This document shows positions 54,809 through 64,000 of a DNA stretch of 64,000 nucleotides, piece by piece (within the stretch, counting starts at the first letter, position 1; each line of letters begins with the position of its first letter). Under the pieces are notes generated by a model. The model saw nothing but the letters and a program-made list of their open reading frames with translations, had not been told where the DNA came from and ran no database searches. The DNA lies in contig JASWHV010000011.1 in NCBI GenBank assembly GCA_030760725.1, forward strand, positions 19,741,501 to 19,805,500, given 5' to 3'. The position numbers and the translations under genes are program-made. This stretch comes from Neostapfia colusana. Its lineage: Eukaryota > Streptophyta > Magnoliopsida > Poales > Poaceae.

Positions 54809-56190
54809 TTGTCCATGTTGAAGCGCTTAAGAAGGTCCTTTGTATACTTAGTTTGATGCACAAAAGTTCCTTCTTTTGTTTGCTTGATTTGCAGCCCCAA
54901 AAAGTATGTGAGTTCTCCCATCATACTCATCTCAAATTCTGAACTCATCATAGCTGAAAACTTGGACACGAGATCATGAGAAGCACAACCAAAGATAATA
55001 TCATCCACATACACTTGAACGAATAATGAGTCATTGCCATGCTTAAGTACAAAAAGAGTTTTATCAACCTTGCCCATGGTAAACCCCTTTTTAAGTAAGA
55101 GTGTTTTTAACCTATCATACCATGCTCTAGGGGCTTGTTTTAGACCGTACAAGGCTTTGGACAGTTTGTAAACATGATTAGGAAAATTTGGATTTTCAAA
55201 ACCTGGTGGCTGCTTAACATAAACCTCCTCCTCTATGTAGCCATTAAGAAAAGCACTTTTAACATCCATTTGATATAACTTGAAACCTTTAGATGCAGCA
55301 AATGCTAATAAAATTCTTATAGCTTCTAATCTAGCAACAGGAGCAAATGTTTCATCAAAATCTAGACCTTCAATTTGAGTGAAACCTTGAGCAACCAACC
55401 TAGCTTTATTCCTAACCACAACCCCATCCTCACTTTGCTTATTTTTAAATACCCATTTAGTTCCAATTAATGTGTGACCTTGAGGTGGAGGTACAAGTTT
55501 CCAAACATTATTTATTTCAAAATTTTCTAACTCTTCTTGCATGGCATTAATCCAAGATTCATTAGTGAGTGCATGTGATATATCCTTGGGTTCAAAAGAA
55601 GCAACAAAAGCAGAATGAGCATGAGAGTTTGGATCGCAAAACCTGGAACGAGTAACTCGTTCATGCAAGCTTCCAATGATTTGTTGTGGAGGATGACTTT
55701 TGAGTACTCGGAGGGGAGTAGACACTTCACAAGCACCTTCTTCTTCATGTTCGGACCTTTGATTAGGAGAGCTTGTTGATTGAGGAAGGTCCGAACCAGC
55801 AGTAGTGACTGTTGGTGCTGGTTGTGGTGCAAAATCAGCAGCTTGATCGTTATTTACTTCCGAGTTTTCGGGAAGCAGCACCACTTCTTCATCTTCTTCA
55901 ATAAAAATACTCTCCCCCTGCGGATATGGATCCGGACCTGCAATATCGGAGCTAGTACTTGGGCTAGCTTCATCAAAAGAAACCTCGCAAGTCTCCACAA
56001 TTTTGTTAGTGTCAAGTAAAAGCACACGGTAGCCTCTAGTATGAGATGGATAACCATAAAACATGCCATCAACAGATCTAGCTTCAAATTTATCAAGATT
56101 ACCATGTTTCTTAACAAAGCATTTGCAACCAAAAACCCTAAAATGTGTAACACTAGGTCTATGTCCAAACCGGAGCTCATATGGGGTTTT
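54800..56190 (-). pseudogene. C1 reverse transcriptase with integrase C-terminus
   Basis: Begins in the integrase C-terminal part (TPYELRFGHRPSV, FRVFGCKCFV), then a low-complexity linker. RT follows with NESWINAMQEEL, NVWKLVPPP, LDFDETFAPVARLEAIR, DVKSAFLNG, YGLKQAPRAWY and the catalytic YVDD. It is joined out of frame to the integrase core by an extra A in the run at 56187-56192. Confidence 0.92.
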
Positions 56191-56955
56191 TTCCAAGCTT
56201 AGCACGCAAGAAAACACGATTTGAGACATAACAAGCGGTTGCAATTGCATCAGCCCAAAATTTCCTAGGAGTTTGATATTCATCAAGCATAGTCCTAGCC
56301 ATCTCAACTAAGGTCCTGTTCTTTCTTTCTACGACATCATTTTGTTGTGGTACATAGGGTGAAGAGTATTGATGATCTATTCCATTTTCAGCACAAAAGT
56401 GATCAAAGGATTGGTTTTTAAATTCAGTTCCGTTATCACTTCTAATTGCTTTTAATGATCCTGGGTGATCAATAGATAATCTAAGAAATAAAGTTCTAAA
56501 ATGACTAAAAGCTTCATTCTTAGATGCCATAAAATAAACCCAAGAATATCTGGAATAATCATCAACAATCACAAGCACATACCATTTACCTCCGAAGGAT
56601 TGAACACGTGTCGGACCTACTGTGTCAAGATGTAAAAGTTGTCCCGGTCCAGCTGTCATGGTCATTGTGAGAGGAGCATGTGAACCTGCAACGAACTTAG
56701 CATGTCAAGAAGAGCACACAATATCATTGTCCTTTTTAAGCTTCGGCAGCCCACGTATGCGATCGAGAGCACTGACACTAGTGAGATGATCAAAGCCTAT
56801 GTGACCAAGTCAACGATGCCAAAAATGTAGATCCTTTGTATCATTAGCAACTAGACACCGATGCTTAGAAGTTGACAAATCAAAATCAGCTTTAAAAACT
56901 CCTCCAAACCTAGACATGTTAAACAAAAGCTCACCTTTTGAATCTACAAACTTGC
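56177..56955 (-). pseudogene. C1 integrase zinc region and catalytic core
   Basis: The core has HLDTVGP, IRSDNGTEF and the final Glu in QQNDVVERKNRTLVEM. The zinc region upstream (56670-56955) is in the same frame but is cut by TGA codons at the FAKN junction, within WHR.LGH and within CSS.HAKF. At least the first two fall where Arg is expected. Confidence 0.88.
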
Positions 56956-56956
56956 A

Positions 56957-57310
56957 TCAATTTTTAGCAAAGCTAACCTCTAGATTTTCATCTAGCAATT
57001 GTGAAACCGAAAGCAAGTTGTATTTCAAATTTTTAACAAGTGCCACATCTTTCAAAGTGTAGAGATTGTTTACTCTAACCGAACCTTTAGCAATTATGGG
57101 AGTAGAAGAGTTACCGGCGAAAGTAACATTTTCTACACGTGACACAAAAGAGAGAGAGGAGAACCATTCTTTGTTACCGGTCATGTGGCGTGAGCAACCT
57201 GAATCCACAATCCAAATGTTCTCCTTCCTCAAACGTGAAACCTACACAGCAGCACAATACGTCGATGACTCAATACTGGGGTTAGTTAAAAGACTTTTAG
57301 GAATCCAGTA
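56957..57310 (-). pseudogene. C1 aspartic protease region
   Basis: WIVDSGCSRHMTG holds the catalytic DSG of copia proteases. The same frame has a TAG near 57239 and another at 57311-57313, so it is closed off from gag. Confidence 0.88.
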
Positions 57311-59501
57311 CTAAGTCACACGACGTCCAGCAGGAATAACACGTGAAAGCTGAGAAGGTACAGCAGGTTTATGAGCCAAACATCGAAATTTTTTGTTCCC
57401 AACTACTGACTTAGAATATGTGTTATATGTAGCACAAAAAACAGTAGGTCCGGGAGCAAGTTTTTGACTCATTACAGCAGGTTGCAAGCTCCGAACATTC
57501 GGTCTAGCAGATTTTGCTTGGTTATTATGTGATCTAGCAAGTATTCTTTGTTTCTTATCGTGTTTAGCTAGTCTATAACAAAAATCCATGACATGACCAT
57601 CTCTACCACAGTAGGTACAATGAAAAATAACCTTATTATCATGTCTAGATGAGCAAGCAACACGTTTATTAGAACCCGAATGGGACAGTACTCCTGCAGA
57701 TTTTAAAATCACCTCTTTTTGTCTAGGAGCTGTTTGAATCAAACCGCTTCCTAATGACTTTACAACTTTAGGTGGGTGTGCCTTAGCATGAGCGTGAGAA
57801 TTAAAACCTAAACCAGTTTTATCATTACAAGACTTGGAAGAATTCGGCAGCAAGTTTAGGTTCTTATTTGCATTAGAAAACCGATCTAGTGTCCTATGCA
57901 TGTCATCAAGTTTATTGGACAGATCAAAGCAGTTTTCACATGAAGTTTTTCCTTTTAGTTTGCAATTTGAACAATATTTAACTTCATGCACACGTAAAGC
58001 ATTGTTCAAAATAGAAATCTCATTCATAGCATCATTTAGTTTCTTATTCAGATCATCACATGAAGAACAATGCAAATCAATTGTAGAACAACAAGCATCT
58101 TTCAAATTTTTATCATTAAGTGCAGCAAGCTCTTTGTTCTTTTCAATTTCAAGTTCAAGTTTATCAAGTGTAGATGCGTGTGCACTTCTTAAAGAGGATA
58201 ATTGTTCATACATCAAATCACATGAGGAACAAGAATCATCACTAGGAATCAAAGTTTTTAAATGATTAATTTCAGATTCTAGTGATTCAATTTTAACAGC
58301 ATTGTTCCTAAGTTTTTTATCCTTTTTCTTTAATATAACAGTGGCACGAGAAATAGCATCACACATTTCTTCGCAAGTGGGACATACCTCTTCATCGTCG
58401 CTGTTGTGTTCTGCCTCCTCGGAGATTGAACTTGACTTGCTCGCCATGCAGCACATATTTGCCATAGCTTCTTCATCTTCATCACTACCGGTGTCCACAT
58501 CACTTGAGCCGAAATCTTGAAGTGCATAGATCATACTATGCACTATGTTGCACATTGATAAATTTTTCTTCTTCTTATTCTTTGCAAACGATTTCTTTGG
58601 CCTTGTTTGCTTTTCTTTACGTGAAGTCGGACCTGAAAGGTTAGGGCACTCCGTACGAAAATGTCCTGTCTTACCACATTCAAAACATCGTTGAGGTCCG
58701 GAGCTTCCTCTCCTTCTAGTTCTCACATTTTGCAATGCTTTTGAGAACCGAGTAGAGATGAGTGCAAGCTCCTCCTCTGGAAACTCTTCAATCTGTTCAA
58801 GGGTTAGAGAGGACAGCAAAGAGAGTGCACCACTAGACGATGATTGACTAGAACTAGACATGTCACGTAGCGAAACAAATGCAATAGACTTGTTGGGGTT
58901 TTTACGTGAGATGATGTCAATTTCATGAGTTTTCAATTTAGAATAAAGCACGTCTAAAGTAAGAGAACTCATGACAGTAGATTCACGAATAGATGTAACT
59001 TTCATCTCCCAAATTGACATATCTAATGCTCCTAACAATTGTCTAGCATTTTCAGCATCTGAAAAGTTAACATTGACACTACGCAAGTTGCTGAGAATTT
59101 TATTAAAGCGAGCAAAAAGTTGTCAATTGACTCACCGGGTTGCATCTCAAAACGCATGTACTCTTTCTTGAACATATCTTGCCTTACCTCCTTGATCGTA
59201 TTGGATCCTTCATGGTAGTCACAAAGAGCTTTCCAAACATCATATGCAGATCGGAGGTGTGCAACACGGTCGAAGTCGCTTTGAGTCAATCCTTGGATGA
59301 TCAAGTTGCGAGCCTTGTTGTTGTTGTCAACATCTCTCATGTTCGCAGCCGTAACATGATCGTTGGGTGGTACATCGAAGTTCCGGTAGACCTTTCCCAT
59401 ATGGCGAAGCCTTGCGCCTGTATGTAGGCCTCCATCCGCGCCTTCCAAACCTGATAATTGATGCCATTGAACACACAAGGTTTTGCGGAGTACTTCTCCA
59501 T
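57311..59501 (-). pseudogene. C1 gag with two zinc knuckles and coiled coil
   Basis: The best start is the ATG at 59501 (MEKYSAKPCVFNG, with a W-x-R-M motif), typical of copia gag N-termini. A 1-bp deletion near 59394 moves it into the frame of 59032-59514, and a second 1-bp loss in a T run near 59115 moves it into the long frame ending at 57311. That frame has the knuckle CFECGKTGHFRTEC, a Lys-rich segment, an acidic stretch, a long charged helical region and a second knuckle, CTYCGRDGHVMDFC. Long gag of this type is characteristic of Sireviruses. Confidence 0.88.
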
Positions 59502-59548
59502 GATGGTTAGTCAAAACACGTGCAAATCACAAAGATTAGAGCACCTTG

Positions 59549-59560
59549 GCTCTGATACCA
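59549..59560 (-). other. C1 primer binding site
   Basis: The minus strand reads TGGTATCAGAGC, a perfect initiator tRNA-Met complement, 2 nt from the 5' LTR. Only about 47 nt separate it from the gag ATG. Confidence 0.92.
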
Positions 59561-59562
59561 AT

Positions 59563-61185
59563 TGTAGGATCGAAGAGCACGTGAAAAGCTACCAGAGGGG
59601 GGTGAATGGTAGATTAAAACTTTTCGCAGCGGAAACAACAAAAACCCCTCAGCAAAAATCAATCGGTTAAAGAAACCGTGTGTGCAAGTGTTTTCAAACG
59701 TGTTAAACCATGACAAATCAAGTAGAGAGATAAAGAATCAAGTCACGGATCTAATGCAACAAGAATCACTTGAAAACACGAAGTAAAACTTGAGATACGA
59801 TCAAAACATTAAACGAAGATCAATCTGTTCTACCCGATATAAAACAGATTTGCAACGCTGCAAAGAAACTCGTGTATCTGAAAAACTACAGATCCGAAGC
59901 TCGTGAAAATTTCACAGATGATAGATAATTGAGTTGTGAAGAGAACCCAAAAAGAATCACGTCAATCGGATCGGTAAAACTCGAGTTATGAACGAAACAC
60001 CGAGGCAACATCGGTCTGTCCAGAAACTCGGCGAGAAAGACTTGAGGAAAAACAAGTCGGACGAACAAGGCACAAAAGCTCCTCGAAACTATGAAATTTA
60101 TTTAATAGAAACACAAGAGGAACAGCCCAAAGTCGTGCACCACGAGCTCTGGCCTCCCTTGCTTATATAACCAGCTCTACGGCCAATCCAATTCAAACTA
60201 GAACTCCTACTCCTATTTGGATTAAAACTGTAACTTTCCAATACTGCTCAAGACTCTTCTATACGTAGATAGATGCAATCTTAAGACTTCCAAAGACCTT
60301 AGGAACATCCCAAACATTCCTAAAACAACTCAAATTCGTGACCCACACCAAAATCCTATCATAACCAACTCAAAACTTTCCATATTTGAGACAAACACGA
60401 CTCAGCCGCAGCCTGAGTCCATAACCTAGTCGGTTGGACCTTTCCGACCAATTCTTTACGTACACTTCTCTTCATCACGCCTTGGAACAATGTTGCCACA
60501 TCCATGCACTCCTTGCACACGTGCAAACACTATCCAACGACGTACACACAACCTTCATATGCACTGCCCTTGATCCAAACATGCTGCGCGACCTCCCGAT
60601 CAACTCAACCACAGCTCCTCCCGAACTTGGTTGTTGGAACCTCATCTCCTCCCTGAGACTAGTCCAAGGATCCCGTCACCAGCCATGTCTTGAACTCAAG
60701 CAACACCTGCACATGAATAAACAACCAATTCTTTTGAGCACAAGTCCTCGACTTGACTCATGTTAGTTCAAAAACCACAACACCTTACATGAGCATGTCA
60801 CATAAGCATGTTGCAAACCATATCAAATGATAACAGCCATAACCACCAAAACACACCAAAAACTTAGCAAATTAATACTAAGCAAACCTTCACATAAAGC
60901 AAGTTTGAAACATTGCGAGTTAAAAGCAAAAACAAGACGCTGCAGTTCTACGAGTTGAACTTCACGGGAGCTCCCTAAAAACAAGCTCCGGACCTCACAG
61001 AAGGTCTTCGGACCTTGCAGGAGCTCTCCGGACCTTGCGTCGGATCTTGCCAACACTTGGCGGACCTAACAAAGAACTTATCGGACCTTGCCACAGAAGA
61101 ATGTTTTGCCAATATTCAAAACTTTGAATGTTAATGCTAACTTTTATCCTAATTGCCAATGTATTCAGCACACATAGGTCTCACA
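59563..61185 (-). repeat. C1 5' LTR
   Basis: The same ends as the 3' LTR, from the PBS to TSD CCAGG. By eye the two LTRs differ by a few percent. Confidence 0.93.
60162..60169 (-). promoter_or_regulatory. TATA box in the C1 5' LTR (TATATAAG)
   Basis: TATATAAG on the element strand about 1 kb into the LTR, conserved in both copies. It is the probable core promoter. Confidence 0.65.
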
Positions 61186-64000
61186 CCAGGATCATTCTCT
61201 CATACATGTGATGACAAATAGTGAAGCATCATTTATTACAAGCCAGGTGTTGAATATAAATAAGTCTTACATAGCATACGTCTCGATGGACGATAATAAG
61301 TTCATGATATGTAAATAAAACAGCAGCGGAATATAAATCTTGTGGGCTCCGTCACAGGCGTTGCCCGGGGGACTCCATGAAACTAGAATCCTTCTTCGGG
61401 TCCGAAGTCTTGGTCATTGAACACCACATCATCCCCTGGACCTGAGCATCAATTTAAACCAACAAATATGCAAGTTTAGTACCGTTGGTACTCAGCAAGT
61501 GTGGGAAAGTTATGTCATGCATGGCTAGAGCAAGGAGAGGTTGAACTCATGGTTAAAGCACTACGCAATTATTACCTATCACCTTAGTTTATTCAGCACC
61601 TACATTACTACACAGGTGAAATGGATCCCAATCTCCCAACCCATCATCAATATCAAGTAACCATAACATCATTTCCAATGTTAAGCTCCCCGCTTAACAT
61701 CCACAAATTCCAAAGTCATCATCCTCTAATCATGAATAAGTCCAAGCCGCTCTTGACCGTGAGCACGGCTGTCATGACAGTTTTGACTCTGTAGAGTTTG
61801 TACCACTGTACCCACATGTAGTGATTTCATCCCCCGTTGCCAGGTGGACTAAAAGAACCTCCATTATGCCAGTGGCCGCGAACCACATTAACACTTCCCA
61901 GGTGTGTAGCCAGGAGATCACTACGAAGCCTTTACAAAGGGATTCCCGACGAGTATTGGCCCACTGAGGTTTCACCCCTAACAGCATACAAGAGGCTCCA
62001 ACCCCGCTGCAGTGGCCCCCTCTTGAGCCTTGCGGTTCATATGGTAGTCCAGTTTACACCTATTCCCCGCACCATCCAGCGCACCAATACTACGCTGGGG
62101 ATACACCTAATTAATTGGCCAAGCTGCCCCATCTCAGCATGTGGTTGGCACGGTATAGCCAGGTTACATGCTCCATGAACCGGTCCTTAGGATCTAGGCA
62201 AGTACTAAACACAAACCCGAGTCTCGTGCACCCAGCACCAACCAAATCATCCAACTTGCCTCGATCCCTATCTCTACATAACTCATAATATCTCATTCAA
62301 GAGCAAGATAAATAAGTTGATGATCTCATATCCCACTTATCCCATTCTAAGCATGGCTAAGCATGAGCATATAAATGAATGACATGATAAAATAAATCCC
62401 AACCCAAGCTACAAGGAAACAAGGTAATGCAATTCTAGGGAAACTTCCTAGCATGGGTTTCATATTTCAATTGACAATGCAAATAATTCTATCTACATAT
62501 CGTAGTATAGGATCAAAGTGGTCAAGAACACTTGCCTTCTTCCAGCTGCTCTGGGAATGGAAAGTCTTGGTCTTGGAAGGGGAGAACTTGCTCTGGGGCA
62601 GGATTTTTACCCATTTTTCAGAATTATTTTCTAGTCTAAAAATGACTTTCTACTAATAAAACAGCAACCTAAATTCATACAAAAATTTCTACTGTTCCAC
62701 TTACCTGAACAGAACCTTCATAAATTTTTCCTACCCCTTTTTGGTTACTTAGATTCATTTTCCCACATTTTAAACTTGTTTTATGCCTAAAGGGTATATT
62801 TCAGAGATAAATTACAAAACAGCAAATCTCATTTAGTTTTAAAGCTTATTTCCCCACTAAACTCAGACCTCAGATTGTTATACCAATTTTCACAGGGTTA
62901 GAATAATTCAACTGAACTTACACCTATGTTTAAATTTAAATCCTATTCACATATTCAATTTCCTGAAATTAATACTTCCCAGGGACTGATGTGCAATTTC
63001 ACACTGCAGTGGGGCCCCATTTCTCATTTTCTAAATTTTCAAGGGTCTAAGTTTGCAAAACAGGGAGGTCTTTCTAATTCTTATTAAGTCCAGGGGCTAA
63101 AACTGTTTTTTAAATGAATTTACATGAATTGCTGAGGGTCCAGGGGCTAGATCAGAAGTTTCCGGGGCTAGCTCGTGTTTTCCGAGATCCCCAGGGGGTA
63201 GCGCGTAAGATTCCCGACCTTTATAACGCGGGGCTGACGTGAGCCGTTGGACTTAAAACGGAGGGCTGAGATTAGATCACGAAGCGGTATGGGTTAGATC
63301 TATTCGGGACCGCACGATTTTAAATGGACGGGACTCAGGGGGCCACGTCGCCCTGGCCAGAGCCAGCCCGCATGCGAGGCGGCGGAGGCGGTGATCTCGC
63401 CGGCGCAGCTTCGGTTCCTTGCCGCTACACGCTAAAACTTGCAGCTTTTCACACGGATCGACTGCGGTGGGGTAGGGGAAGCTCACCTAGGGGTTTTTCG
63501 GGCTTGGAGAGGTCGGAATTTTGCTCTGCGACGACGGTGGTCGGAGCTGCTCCTCGGTGCTCGTCGAAGCCGATGCTAGGGTGCAAGACTCGTCGCTTCC
63601 TTCACCTGCAGGGTTTCCTGACGGCGGTGGAACACGACAAGCCCGTTAGATCAGAGAAAACGGACGAGGATCGAAAGAAAACGGCCGAGGATGCCTCGGT
63701 TCTCACCGCAGAGAAAGATGGAGCGGGTAAGGGGAAACCTGCGAGTTTTCTTGCGTTTAAATGCACGAGGAGGGGCGGCGGGGGTCGGTTTAGATGTGCA
63801 GCAGCGCTTTGCCGAAGATCAGGCGTGGAAATCGGGTGAAGCAGCAGCGATCGGCGCGGGAAGATCGGGGCAGTTGGGGGCGCGGGAGGGGGGAAGAAGT
63901 TGACATGCGGGCCCCCGCGTCAGAGAGAGGGAGGGAGGGGGGGAAACAGCAGCGGGCTGTTGGGCCGGCTGAGGTGGGTTTCGGCCCACTGGCCTTTTTC
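61186..64000 (-). repeat. G6 long gypsy-type LTR, continuing past the window (first 5 bp are the second CCAGG)
   Basis: Noncoding. Together with 51443-51497 it forms at least 2.86 kb of an LTR starting TGTCACACCCGG. Its layout (AT-rich middle, GC-rich 63170-63900, ACATGCGGGCCCCCGCGTCAG near 63903) resembles the G1-G4 LTRs in the same orientation. The invariant-loop hairpin is not present. The ORF-like frame at 63324-63839 has no recognisable domain. Confidence 0.6.
63218..63226 (-). promoter_or_regulatory. TATA-like box of the G6 LTR
   Basis: TTATAAAGG on the minus strand between GC-rich sequences, supporting minus orientation. Confidence 0.4.

Larger units (their letters stand above)
51498..61185 (-). 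mobile_element. C1: complete Ty1/copia retrotransposon, Sirevirus (Maximus/SIRE) type
   Basis: A 9.7-kb element with LTRs of 1621 and 1623 bp, TSD CCAGG and a full PBS. It has copia gene order (gag, PR, integrase, RT, RNase H) on the minus strand. A long gag with two zinc knuckles and a coiled-coil part, and several PPT-like motifs downstream of pol, are features of the Sirevirus lineage. The reading frame is broken many times. Confidence 0.93.

Noticed and set aside
57834..58265. 143-aa plus ORF
   Set aside because: It is the antisense shadow of the charged coiled-coil part of C1 gag.
63324..63839. 171-aa plus ORF near the right edge, possibly a host gene
   Set aside because: It lies in the GC-rich part of the G6 LTR, opposite to its orientation, with no domain and no flanking gene structure in view.

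Overview
This window is plant nuclear DNA and almost certainly comes from a grass. Evidence is the dense nest of long-LTR Ty3/gypsy chromoviruses (Tekay/Del type, integrase ending in a chromodomain), a Sirevirus-like Ty1/copia element, and a CACTA (En/Spm) transposon with GGCGG/CCGCC subterminal repeats. I found no convincing host gene, tRNA, rRNA or CRISPR array. Nearly every base lies in a transposable element or its LTR. The grass assignment is an inference from TE content.

Layout. G1 (1-13109, minus) is a young chromovirus cut by the left window edge in its 3' LTR. It is inserted in the 3' LTR of G2. G2 (minus; 13110-24998 plus 39621-40742) is an older, stop-riddled chromovirus whose 5' LTR is split by G3. 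G3 (24999-39620, minus) is complete, with TSD CGATT. G2 itself sits antisense inside the pol gene of G4 (plus), of which only the 3' part of pol and the 3' LTR are in the window (40743-46816). G4 borders a related LTR-like remnant, G5 (46817-47757). G5 is broken by a CACTA element whose left end is at 47758. The CACTA element is broken at 51443 by an LTR of another gypsy element, G6 (51443-51497 and 61191-64000). That LTR is broken by a complete copia element, C1 (51498-61185, TSD CCAGG).

Coding content. G1 has an open Gag-PR-RT-RNase H frame and an integrase-chromodomain frame, separated by one 2-bp insertion. G1 alone also carries an accessory ORF upstream of gag (314 aa) whose N-terminal part resembles a double-stranded-RNA-binding fold, followed by a coiled coil. 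G3 keeps an intact 1259-aa pol frame but has two stops in gag. G2, G4, C1 and the CACTA ORF are pseudogenes.

Most interesting structure. The U5 parts of the G1-G4 LTRs carry a set of RNA-like structures at fixed distances from the LTR end. They are a hairpin about 45-65 nt from the end, a hairpin at about 510-550 nt with an almost invariant loop (AATCAAACAAGAAACG) and completely different but always complementary stems, a 12-nt perfect palindrome at about 720-750 nt after a constant GACGG, and a CTACTCG hairpin at about 1.2 kb. The stems co-vary between subfamilies. Together with the accessory ORF and splice-acceptor-like CAGs placed directly before its ATG and before each gag ATG, these suggest a structured, possibly spliced 5' leader. 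All positions were read by eye; no alignment, folding or database search was run.
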